Positions 1 through 6,854 of a stretch of 8,746 bases of DNA are shown here, one piece after another. The stretch comes from Candidatus Hydrogenedentota bacterium (GTDB taxonomy: Bacteria > Hydrogenedentota > Hydrogenedentia > Hydrogenedentales > CAITNO01). Position numbers and translations under genes: made by a program. The notes under the pieces are model-generated. The model searched no databases and was not told where the DNA came from. It saw nothing but the letters and a program-made list of their open reading frames with translations. The stretch covers positions 1-8,746 of the forward strand of contig SLFT01000426.1 of NCBI GenBank assembly GCA_007124105.1. Reading direction: 5' to 3'. How positions within the stretch are numbered: position 1 is the first letter of the stretch; the number at the start of each line of letters is the position of its first letter.

Positions 1-2166
1 GCTGTCTTGCTGATACGCTTGCAGGAATGAGCGCAATTGCTGGGTGAATGCCTCGACCAGTTGGGGTTCCCGTCGGATATTGTCCACGGGGGCGAGATTG
101 CCTCTGTACCGGGATATGTCCACAAACTCAAGGATTGCAGGGTCTTCTATCTGCTCCGTGGAGTAAGGGGGACGGCCTGATTGCCATGAAAAGCGCCAGC
201 GCCCGGTGCGCATGGACAGCGCCACCGGATCGCCCGTCATAGCGATGCATTCGCGCATACTGGCGCCGCGCAGACTATCGGTTCCTTCCGTGGCGTGTGG
301 AAATGCAGCGTTTGCGATGGCGGCCAGGGTAGCGCCCACATCCTCGAGTGAAACCGTATTTTTGTGTCTGCTGCCATACCGCTCAGGAATATCCAGCAAC
401 AGGGGGATGCGCAGGGCCGATTCGTGCAACGTGCGCCGTGGCGGTCCGCCGCGCCGCCATGCGCCGCGCCCCGGTTCGGTAAAATCATACCCGTGTGTTG
501 ATGTGATCGCCACAACGGGACGTTGTCCTTCAGGCAGGCTGTGCAGTCTGTCGAGGAAAGCGCTCACTTGCTTGTCAACGTATGTAATGGCCGTGTCATA
601 TACGTCCACGGGATCGGGCCTACGTCCCTGTCCCACAAAGCCGTCGCCGTAGCGGGACCTGTGAACGGGGTTGCGCAGTTCACGAAGGCGAATAAAAACC
701 ATGTACCGCGTGTCTGCGTGGGACGCGATCCAGTCCCCTGCCTTTTGCAGGGTGACCCACGCGCCCGCTGGAACGGGAGGCGTGGGCGCTGTCTCGTCTT
801 GACTGCGCGAGGCGCGCGCCTCCAGCGGAAAACTGTCGTCAAAGACAATGAATCCGCGCTCGAAGCCCGTGCTGTGATGCAGATCATGCGTGTCCGTGCC
901 GCGTCCTTCCGTAAACGCCACGGTGTAATAACCGACGTCTCGCAATACCTCTGCAAGGGTGCTGACGCTATCCGGCAGCGGACCTGTATATGATTCATAA
1001 TACCGGTGCGCGAGCGGATTGATGCTCGTAAGCAGGCTCATGCACGCGCCCGCGGTTTCGGGGGTGGGCGTATACGCCTCTTCATAAACAACCATGTTTG
1101 CCGCGCGCTCGGTAAGGTGCGGCATGGTGTTCCGATGATAGCCGTAGAGTTCCATGTTCTCCGCGCCCAGCGCCTCGATAACAAGCACTACGATACCCGG
1201 CGCTTGTCCTTCAGCGGCGGCGGCATGTTGCCAGGGACCGCTGAGCATCATCACACGGCCCGACTCGAAGGGCGGCGACAGCCCGAGGCGCTGTTTGATG
1301 CCTTCCCGCTCGTCCGCGCTCCACGACGCGGTAAGCGCGACGGTATCCTCGGGGAAGTCCCCTCTTGCAAAGGAAAGCCGTGTCCAGCCGTTGTCGTCCA
1401 GCGAAAGGGAGCGCGTCAACGTTGCGGTGGGCGTGGGCAATGGTTCGCCTTCCACAATCGGAGCGTCGTAGGTATCCACGGCGATGAATACTATCTCGGG
1501 CACTTGTTCCGCGTCATCTTCCGGATGGGGCGCCCACAGCAGTGAGAAATGGCCGCCGCCGCCTTTTTCAAGATGGAGCGGGATACGGGCGTTTTCCGGC
1601 GCCGGGCCGGCATTCGTGTATATATTATGAATGGCGAAAGGCGCGGGCGTCATGACAACCAGTGGGCGTTCCTGTTGCACAACGCTCAGGTATTCCTCGA
1701 CTATGGCATAACCGGCCAGGCACGAAGCGCCAGCCAGCGCCATCCAAGGCAGGGCGCGCATACGGCTTGCGGGTTGCCCTTGTACAGCGGCGAAAAAAGC
1801 CATCAGCTTGAAGACGCCGTGTACCGCCGCGAAGACGGCCAGGTGGAACAATGGTTCGACCCGCTGTAAACTTGTGTATGGTATGGGGATGACGAATCCG
1901 GCCAGCGATGGCGCAAGCAACAGAGCGGCGCATTGGGACAGAATCTCGGTGATGTTCAAACTGGGCGCTCGGGTCGGCTTGAAAAGCATTACTACAGCGC
2001 GAAATACCGCCTGTGATGCGATATAGGCCGTTGCGATGAATGCGGTGGTCCACAAGGCAGCCTCGAAGCCATGGATCATCCCCAATTCTGCGAGCAACCT
2101 TCTGCACCACAGTCCGACAAGACCCGAGGCAACGCCAAGGGCAGCAAGGTAAACAGCCGTTGCCAT
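1..2166 (-). CDS. Membrane-anchored sulfatase/alkaline-phosphatase-superfamily protein (3' end outside window)
   Basis: The frame is open from ATG 2166 to the window edge (722 codons, no stop), so the C-terminus is missing, probably by only a little. The start is supported by GGAAGGGA about 7 nt upstream. Residues 1-165 contain about five hydrophobic segments (roughly 3-20, 35-60, 77-96, 105-128, 138-157). A linker or beta-type region follows (166-320), then a sulfatase-like domain (323-700): strand and metal-site motif VIEALGAEN (Glu331), LYGYHRNTMPHL, a nucleophile-region motif PETAGACMSLLTS (Thr371), LPDSVSTLAEVLRDVGYYT, YDTAITYVDKQ, TSTHGYDF (557-558 Thr-His) and ESALRIPLLL. The family hydrolyses or transfers sulfate or phosphate esters. 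Topology resembles LtaS/OpgB-type lipid-linked phosphotransferases, with the catalytic domain outside the membrane. The CxPxR formylglycine motif is absent, and the Asp of the usual SDHG motif is Thr557, so activity is doubtful. Fold assignment is secure; substrate is unknown. Confidence 0.85.
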   Translation of the reverse strand, partial: MATAVYLAALGVASGLVGLWCRRLLAELGMIHGFEAALWTTAFIATAYIASQAVFRAVVMLFKPTRAPSLNITEILSQCAALLLAPSLAGFVIPIPYTSLQRVEPLFHLAVFAAVHGVFKLMAFFAAVQGQPASRMRALPWMALAGASCLAGYAIVEEYLSVVQQERPLVVMTPAPFAIHNIYTNAGPAPENARIPLHLEKGGGGHFSLLWAPHPEDDAEQVPEIVFIAVDTYDAPIVEGEPLPTPTATLTRSLSLDDNGWTRLSFARGDFPEDTVALTASWSADEREGIKQRLGLSPPFESGRVMMLSGPWQHAAAAEGQAPGIVVLVIEALGAENMELYGYHRNTMPHLTERAANMVVYEEAYTPTPETAGACMSLLTSINPLAHRYYESYTGPLPDSVSTLAEVLRDVGYYTVAFTEGRGTDTHDLHHSTGFERGFIVFDDSFPLEARASRSQDETAPTPPVPAGAWVTLQKAGDWIASHADTRYMVFIRLRELRNPVHRSRYGDGFVGQGRRPDPVDVYDTAITYVDKQVSAFLDRLHSLPEGQRPVVAITSTHGYDFTEPGRGAWRRGGPPRRTLHESALRIPLLLDIPERYGSRHKNTVSLEDVGATLAAIANAAFPHATEGTDSLRGASMRECIAMTGDPVALSMRTGRWRFSWQSGRPPYSTEQIEDPAILEFVDISRYRGNLAPVDNIRREPQLVEAFTQQLRSFLQAYQQDS

Positions 2167-2278
2167 TATGTCATCCCTTCCGAGTTTCGGAGACAGTTTG
2201 TCATGACGCTGTGCGTCCCCCGTAAACAATTGAATTGTGCGGAAACAGGGACGCTCCCAGGAATTCCAGCCGCCAGGT
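2167..2278. other. Intergenic spacer with small inverted repeats
   Basis: This 112-nt gap separates the transporter stop from the sulfatase-like gene start, both on the minus strand. It contains a perfect 13-nt palindrome ACAATTGAATTGT at 2226-2238 and a short hairpin GACGC-TGT-GCGTC at 2205-2217, and it ends in the Shine-Dalgarno sequence of the downstream gene. No stem followed by a T run is visible, so read-through from the transporter gene is possible. The palindrome could be an operator; nothing in the window identifies a binding protein. Confidence 0.4.
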
Positions 2279-3682
2279 TCATGACTTCCCCTTTCTTGAC
2301 GCGCCAAACAACCTTATGCCCGTTCCTGTTGCCAGCACTGTTCCAACGGCGAACACAACAAGCAACACACCAGGCCCGAACCTGGCGCAGAGCGGCAATG
2401 CCAGCGCCGTCACCAGCCCGCCTCCGAGGAACGGTTCGAAGGGCAGTTGTTTGTAGCCGAAGCACTCGAATGCGCCGCTTCTGTTGTGTGGATCGGCCAC
2501 GCGCATCAATAACAAGCCGCTGACAGCCATTCCAGTTCCCTGTCCAAAATCGCCTATCGCTTTCTCGAACCAGCGCTCGGGCAACATGCGCGGCGCCAAT
2601 ATCCAGAAACAAAACACAACCCAACCGATGCCCGCAACCGCAAGCGTCGTGAAGGCCACCCAGTTATCTCCGATACTTGACAGCGAAATGGTAGCCATGG
2701 CGGAAACAATAATGAAGTCAAGGGCCGTGCCGCAAATACGGTTGATAAGGTCGCGGGAGACCCATTGCGCCAACCCGGAAGCCATTAACGCCATTTGCAG
2801 CAACGCGCCCCCGATCATTGCCATGGGAAACAACGGAACATAGCGCATCAGTTCGCCTGTGTAGGGGCCGTAGCTATGGGTTTCGATAAAAATAAGCCCC
2901 CGCAACAACGCATAGCCGATAACAATGGCCACGGCGACCAGTCCCAGATGCAGCGTCAACGGGTCGGTGGTCGTCGTCGGTACGGTTTCCACGGCTTCAT
3001 TGTCCTGGATGGCTGTCAACTCGAAGTTTTCGCTATTCTCGACAGGTTCCTCGCGGGCAATGGTGATGGCGTCGCTGCGCACGGCGTAATTGATGAACGC
3101 GGTGCCCAGGACGACCCCGACGATAAGCCCCACAGTCGCCAGCCCCAGCGCCATGTCCTGCCCTGCCTCAAACTCGAGTTCGGCAAAGGTGCCCGCAAGC
3201 CCCGCCGCCGTACCGTGGCCGCCGGACATGGAAATCTCGACCAATACGCCCGCCAGGGGATTCACGTCAAAGAAGGGGGTGAGAAAAAAGAGTGTTACAA
3301 ACAGACCGACCGCATATTGTCCAAGCGAGATGGTGTAGCCGAGGAACGCCTGTGGCCCGCCCATGTACCACACCCGTTTCGGCGGCGGCAGCATCTTGCC
3401 GATGAACAGGCCCGCGAATACCACGCTGATGAGCAATCGCGGCATCTGGCCCCACACGTCCAGGACAGCTGCTGGAATAAACCCGCCGCTGAGCGCTTCG
3501 CTGCCGGCAAGTATCTTCCCCGCTATTTGCGGGCCCAGGGCCAGGCCGAGTACGCCGGCAATGATGGACGTGGGCAGGAAAATCCGGTCAAACAGCGGGA
3601 CAACACGGCGTATCCCCTTGCCCACAAGCAGCAGGACAGTCACAAGTATAATTGCCAAGGCAACATCATCAAGTGATTGCAT
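2279..3682 (-). CDS. Sodium/glutamate symporter (GltS/ESS) family transporter
   Basis: This 467-residue integral membrane protein has about ten to twelve hydrophobic segments. It matches the two-fold pseudo-symmetric GltS family, whose members couple sodium entry to glutamate uptake across the inner membrane. The first repeat has the signature SMSGGHGTAAG (151-161) followed by MALGLATVGLIVGVVLG. The second has the matching re-entrant-loop motif GDFGQGTGMAVSG (377-389). It is longer than E. coli GltS (about 400 residues), mainly because of a polar acidic and Thr-rich loop at about 202-241 between the halves. The ATG at 3682 follows a strong GAGGAG, about 7 nt away. A CATAAT minus-10-like hexamer lies at 3713-3708, with no good minus-35. 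Glutamate is the family substrate; because the sequence is divergent, other carboxylates or amino acids are possible. No neighbouring gene specifies the substrate. Confidence 0.85.
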   Translation of the reverse strand: MQSLDDVALAIILVTVLLLVGKGIRRVVPLFDRIFLPTSIIAGVLGLALGPQIAGKILAGSEALSGGFIPAAVLDVWGQMPRLLISVVFAGLFIGKMLPPPKRVWYMGGPQAFLGYTISLGQYAVGLFVTLFFLTPFFDVNPLAGVLVEISMSGGHGTAAGLAGTFAELEFEAGQDMALGLATVGLIVGVVLGTAFINYAVRSDAITIAREEPVENSENFELTAIQDNEAVETVPTTTTDPLTLHLGLVAVAIVIGYALLRGLIFIETHSYGPYTGELMRYVPLFPMAMIGGALLQMALMASGLAQWVSRDLINRICGTALDFIIVSAMATISLSSIGDNWVAFTTLAVAGIGWVVFCFWILAPRMLPERWFEKAIGDFGQGTGMAVSGLLLMRVADPHNRSGAFECFGYKQLPFEPFLGGGLVTALALPLCARFGPGVLLVVFAVGTVLATGTGIRLFGASRKGKS

Positions 3683-3883
3683 GGTCGCTTCTCCTCTCTG
3701 GCCTGATATTATGCTCTGGTGTCTGGCGTGTCCTTACGCGTGATACGTGGAACGATATATGTACGCTTACAGGTCTTGATTCTTCGGGGCCGCTTTTCAT
3801 CACGGATACAGGACAGCGTTGTGCCCATCATTGTATAGATTACACGGGTTTGAGACAATAAACCATGTCTTATCCGGGCGCGG
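3683..3883. other. Intergenic region between radical SAM gene and transporter gene
   Basis: This 201-nt gap contains no convincing gene. Just after the radical SAM stop there are two overlapping, mutually exclusive short inverted repeats: GGTTT/AAACC (3847-3851 with 3860-3864) and AGACA/TGTCT (3853-3857 with 3866-3870). Neither is followed by a T run on the minus strand, so neither is a standard intrinsic terminator. Near the transporter start the minus strand carries CATAAT (3713-3708), a possible minus-10 that would give a leader of about 20 nt. A 63-codon minus-strand frame crossing this gap has no family features. Confidence 0.35.
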
Positions 3884-5011
3884 CTATTGCTTGCCCACAT
3901 ACTCGATGAAGCAGCAACCGGGACATATCGGGAACAAACCAGTGCGACAGGCCTGTCGGAATCGGCGGGTCGTTTCTGCGTTCCACAGCGCTTTCATCGT
4001 ATGTTCGCGAACATTGCCTATTTTGATGAGCCAACACGGGTACACGTCGCCTGTGCGTCCGACAATGAGCGTGTTCCAGGGGCTGCGGCAGGTGTAGTCG
4101 CGTACGTCCGCGGCGCCTTCATAGTAGCGCAGCAGTTCGATCCGCGGCATGCGCGGCCACCGTATCTCGACCCCGTGCTGATGGGCCGCCGCCTCGGTGT
4201 CGTTCAAAGCCTGTTCAAGCGCTTTTCGTTCGATTCGGGGCCAGGCGATATCCTCGGCTTTGAATGCGCCGTATGGACGTTCGCCCAAGCCCTCCAAATC
4301 ATGCATGCGTGTTTCCGTAACAAGATTCAACACATCGCCGCCCACCGACGCTACTACTTCCGGAAGATGGCGCAGCGTTGCGATATTTGTCTGCTGGATC
4401 ACGGTTGTAATATGCACCAGCGGACAGGTTTTGCCGGCCTGGGTTCGCGCGGCGTTCAAAGTTTGAATGCCCGCTGAGGCGCGTTCAAAAGCGCCGGGTT
4501 GTTGGCGGATGCTGTCATGGATTTCACCTGGTCCTTCCAGGGACACACCAATGAAATTAAGCCCGCGCCCTCCGAGACGCCGCGGCGCACAGGCGACGGA
4601 ATCTGTCGCGGCGTCCTCGTTCAGCAGTGTGGCGTTTGTGATGTAATGGGTGCGGCGTTTCCGCGAGGCGTGGGCCAGCAGTTGGAAGAAATCAGGACGC
4701 AGCAGCGGCTCCCCCCCTGTGAAGGTAATGAAACTGAAAGGGCCTGTCTCATCAATGACGCGCAACCACTCGTCGGTGGTCAATTCCCCTTCCCGCTGTT
4801 CCTTGCCCGATACGTTTTCCAGATAGGAAATATATTGGCACATGCGGCAGCGCAGGTTACAGCGCCGGGTTACCTCGAATGTATAGTGCCATGCGGGGAA
4901 TGCGCGTCCGGACTTAAATGCGCGATAAGGCGCTTCGCTGTACATGCGCTGTAAAGCGTCATAAAGCCAAATGGACAAATGCCGAAAATGGGACGGCGCG
5001 TTTGAAGACAT
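3884..5011 (-). CDS. Radical SAM enzyme with truncated SPASM/twitch-like C-terminus
   Basis: A start at ATG 5011 (375 aa) is chosen because AGAGGAA lies 6 nt upstream. The frame stays open to GTG 5212 (442 aa), which has no good ribosome-binding site. Using the 5011 start, CNLRCRMC (Cys51, 55, 58) is the CX3CX2C motif binding the SAM-cleaving 4Fe-4S cluster, and TGGEPLL (98-104) is the SAM-contacting motif; the TIM-barrel strands ITNAT and GVSLEG follow. The C-terminal part has CX12GX4C (Cys308 to Cys326) and CPGCC (363-367), then ends 8 residues later. This fits a twitch or shortened SPASM domain holding one auxiliary Fe-S cluster rather than the full seven-cysteine SPASM. Such enzymes modify peptides or proteins or act on small molecules in the cytoplasm. 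No peptide precursor gene or partner is visible nearby, so the substrate is unknown. Confidence 0.85.
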   Translation of the reverse strand: MSSNAPSHFRHLSIWLYDALQRMYSEAPYRAFKSGRAFPAWHYTFEVTRRCNLRCRMCQYISYLENVSGKEQREGELTTDEWLRVIDETGPFSFITFTGGEPLLRPDFFQLLAHASRKRRTHYITNATLLNEDAATDSVACAPRRLGGRGLNFIGVSLEGPGEIHDSIRQQPGAFERASAGIQTLNAARTQAGKTCPLVHITTVIQQTNIATLRHLPEVVASVGGDVLNLVTETRMHDLEGLGERPYGAFKAEDIAWPRIERKALEQALNDTEAAAHQHGVEIRWPRMPRIELLRYYEGAADVRDYTCRSPWNTLIVGRTGDVYPCWLIKIGNVREHTMKALWNAETTRRFRQACRTGLFPICPGCCFIEYVGKQ

Positions 5012-5245
5012 AAAAGGTTCCTCTGTGGGCGTTGTGTATACGCTCTTCATTGTTGCGGCGCTAAAGGGGACGGCAACGTGTGTGACCAGCCCACATATCT
5101 CATCTGATTGATGCTGCGCCGGAAAAGTTTGCGCCAACGCATACACCGCGTTGAGGTGTCCCAAAACGCTGTCAGACGAAGGGCTGCGTAAAACATCCGG
5201 CGCAATCGTCACAGGATTACCACAAGACCCGACGACGCGTACCGG
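5012..5245 (-). other. Spacer, or N-terminal extension, of the radical SAM frame
   Basis: This 234-nt stretch lies between the stop of the GGDEF regulator and the preferred radical SAM start. It is in frame with both genes and contains no stop codon apart from the regulator's own TAA (5248-5246). It could be part of the radical SAM protein (GTG at 5212, 67 extra residues; ATG at 5050, 13 extra). The translated extension has no recognisable domain. The minus strand also carries AGAGGAA at 5024-5018, a good ribosome-binding site for the 5011 start, and a TATACA minus-10-like element just upstream of it. No terminator is evident. Confidence 0.4.
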
Positions 5246-6559
5246 TTAGATATGCGCTTCACTTATAGCGCTTTTTCCAGTCGCCTTCGCATCAAGCACG
5301 GCTTTTTCCGCCGCGCGCACAAAGTTCTCCACCGATTGGTTATTCTGGTATTCCGCCAGTCCAATGCTGATGGTCACGCCTTTACTGTCGCGACTGGAAA
5401 ATTCTTCCTGAATGCGCCTGGCTACTTGTCGCCCCTCATCGGCGTCAACGCCAGCCAGCAAAATCGCAAACTGATCGCCGTCGTAACGAAAACAGGCGTC
5501 GCCCGTGTTGGGATGTATATGCATGGAAATTGCCGCGGCCGCCTCCACCAGCACCTGGTCGCCCACGGCATGACCGTACATATCGTTAAAAGCCCTCAGA
5601 TTATCCAGGTCAAGCATCATCAGCGTCGTGGGGATGTTGTATTCCTGAAGACTGCGAACAGCGCCGTGGACGCGATTCACAAAAGAGCGGCGGTTGAACA
5701 GGCCGGTCAATAAATCGCGTTGCGTGATTTCGTCAAGCCGCAGCTGCATTTCCCGGCGCTCGGTTATATTTTTCAACACAAGGAATATGCCAAATTGCGC
5801 CTCGTTTTTTACCACGGTCATCGAAATGTCAACGTAAACGGTCGTATCTCCCGTATGCGCCAGTTTCAGGTCGGATATGGCGCCGCGACCGATAAGCGCG
5901 CACAAGGAAAGCCATTGCTCAAAACGATAGCGGTCTTCTTGGTCCAGAAGTGTGGCGGCAGATTTCCCCAGAAGGTCCGTCTTCTTGGCGTCCATCAGCT
6001 CGAGAAGAGATTTGTTCACGTCCCTAACGACAGCGCCGCCGCCGTCCAGCAACGCCATACCGTCCATGCTGAGATCAAACAAACTCTGATACTTCAGCGA
6101 TTCAAGACGTCGTTCGTTTCGCAACGCCGCCTCGTGGAAGATGCGTGTCAGTTTTGCCACTACTTCGACGGGCAGGTAGGGCTTTGCCATGTAATCCGTT
6201 GCGCCCGCCCGGATGGCGGCGACATAGGGGAAGCGTTCTTGCTTCTCGCTTGTGCCAATAATGCCAACGTCAGAAAAGGCGCTGCGCGCTTCACGCGCCA
6301 ATTCAATATCGGACAGGCCGGGAAGCGTCATGTCGTAGATAAGTGCGTCAAAAGCGGAATTTGCCATTACCGTCAACGCCGCTGCAATACTGTGGGCCGT
6401 CTCCACGTAGCAGCCAAGATGTTTCTCAAGGATGCGCTGGGTATATTTGGCGATGCGTTTGTTCTGATCTACTACCAGCACTTTCTTGTGCGAATAATTG
6501 TGAGAATCACAAGAATAGGCCGACGGGGCGTTCGCTTGACCTTCGCCTGATAAGACCAT
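5246..6559 (-). CDS. Response regulator: REC - PAS - GGDEF (degenerate active site)
   Basis: This is a 437-residue cytoplasmic signalling protein with no membrane segments. A receiver domain (about 25-140) has KVLVVDQ (Asp31), phospho-acceptor Asp76 in YDMTLPG, Thr103 and Lys126 in MAKPY. The second acidic residue of the usual metal-binding pair is Gln32. A PAS domain (about 151-270) begins YQSLFDLSMDGMALLD and ends in KNITERREMQ. The GGDEF domain (about 272-432) has RDLLTGLFNRR and DLDNLRAFND, but the signature is DGDQF (380-384) instead of GGDEF, changing the first Gly and the catalytic Glu. The RxxD inhibitory site is absent. Active family members make cyclic di-GMP from two GTP. Here synthesis is unlikely, and a role as GTP sensor or binding platform is possible. 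ATG 6559 follows AAGGA by 9 nt. No partner histidine kinase is in the window. Confidence 0.9.
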   Translation of the reverse strand: MVLSGEGQANAPSAYSCDSHNYSHKKVLVVDQNKRIAKYTQRILEKHLGCYVETAHSIAAALTVMANSAFDALIYDMTLPGLSDIELAREARSAFSDVGIIGTSEKQERFPYVAAIRAGATDYMAKPYLPVEVVAKLTRIFHEAALRNERRLESLKYQSLFDLSMDGMALLDGGGAVVRDVNKSLLELMDAKKTDLLGKSAATLLDQEDRYRFEQWLSLCALIGRGAISDLKLAHTGDTTVYVDISMTVVKNEAQFGIFLVLKNITERREMQLRLDEITQRDLLTGLFNRRSFVNRVHGAVRSLQEYNIPTTLMMLDLDNLRAFNDMYGHAVGDQVLVEAAAAISMHIHPNTGDACFRYDGDQFAILLAGVDADEGRQVARRIQEEFSSRDSKGVTISIGLAEYQNNQSVENFVRAAEKAVLDAKATGKSAISEAHI

Positions 6560-6601
6560 AAAATAGCGTCCTTATGTAGCCTCGCTAACAAACATAACGC
6601 T

Positions 6602-6631
6602 ATTGTAAGCCTGACGCGATAGAAAACGCAA
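6602..6631 (-). promoter_or_regulatory. Candidate sigma-70-type promoter for the REC-PAS-GGDEF gene
   Basis: On the minus strand TTGCGT (6631-6626) and TACAAT (6607-6602) are separated by 18 nt, close to a sigma-70 consensus. Initiation near 6595 would give a leader of about 36 nt before the AAGGA ribosome-binding site and ATG 6559. The minus-35 overlaps a short inverted repeat GAAAA/TTTTC (6622-6637). Consensus match only. Confidence 0.4.
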
Positions 6632-6671
6632 ATTTTCTGTCGCCCGCAGACGTATAGTTGAAAGTGTGGAG

Positions 6672-6704
6672 TCATGGAAGCGGCCATGATATGCTGAAAC
6701 ATAT
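6672..6704. promoter_or_regulatory. Two adjacent inverted repeats in the divergent intergenic region
   Basis: TCATGG-AAGCGG-CCATGA (6672-6689) is a perfect 6-bp-arm inverted repeat with a 6-nt centre. It is directly followed by ATATG-CTGAAA-CATAT (6689-6704), a perfect 5-bp-arm repeat that also has a 6-nt centre. They sit between the candidate divergent promoters, where an operator for a dimeric regulator would be expected. No regulator gene is adjacent, and there is no T run to suggest a terminator. The rest of the 295-nt intergenic region (6560-6854) contains only promoter-like elements and the ribosome-binding sites of the flanking genes. Confidence 0.35.
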
Positions 6705-6761
6705 TGCCGTGCGCGGCGATAAACGTTCAAACGATGAATGGCGCGAAAATTGTCGAATGTG

Positions 6762-6767
6762 TATAAT
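6762..6767 (+). promoter_or_regulatory. Consensus minus-10 hexamer upstream of the PHP gene
   Basis: A perfect TATAAT lies 87 nt upstream of the PHP hydrolase ATG and would give a leader of about 80 nt. The hexamer at the 17-nt minus-35 position (TGGCGC, 6739-6744) is a poor match, so an activator or a different sigma factor may be needed. Confidence 0.35.
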
Positions 6768-6854
6768 GAGCGGACGAATGCGGCAGCCGCATATCGGAAT
6801 GCGTCAAGGAAAACATGAATCGAAGCGCCGGACATAGGGAACGAAAGGAAGCAG

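Noticed and set aside
206..1545. Several plus-strand open frames of 100-180 codons and minus-strand frames in other phases over the left 1.5 kb
   Set aside because: All are out-of-phase shadows of the single 722-codon minus-strand sulfatase-like frame, which has no stop in the window.
2795..3676. 293-codon plus-strand open frame opposite the GltS-like gene
   Set aside because: It is the antisense shadow of a clearly conserved transporter. Its translation is rich in Arg, His and Gln with no domain or hydrophobic pattern.
3847..3870. Overlapping short hairpins after the radical SAM stop as an attenuator or terminator
   Set aside because: Arms are only 5 bp and no T run follows on the coding strand; such structures are expected by chance.
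5720..6550. 276-codon plus-strand open frame opposite the REC-PAS-GGDEF gene
   Set aside because: Antisense shadow; the minus-strand product has three recognisable domains, while this one has none.
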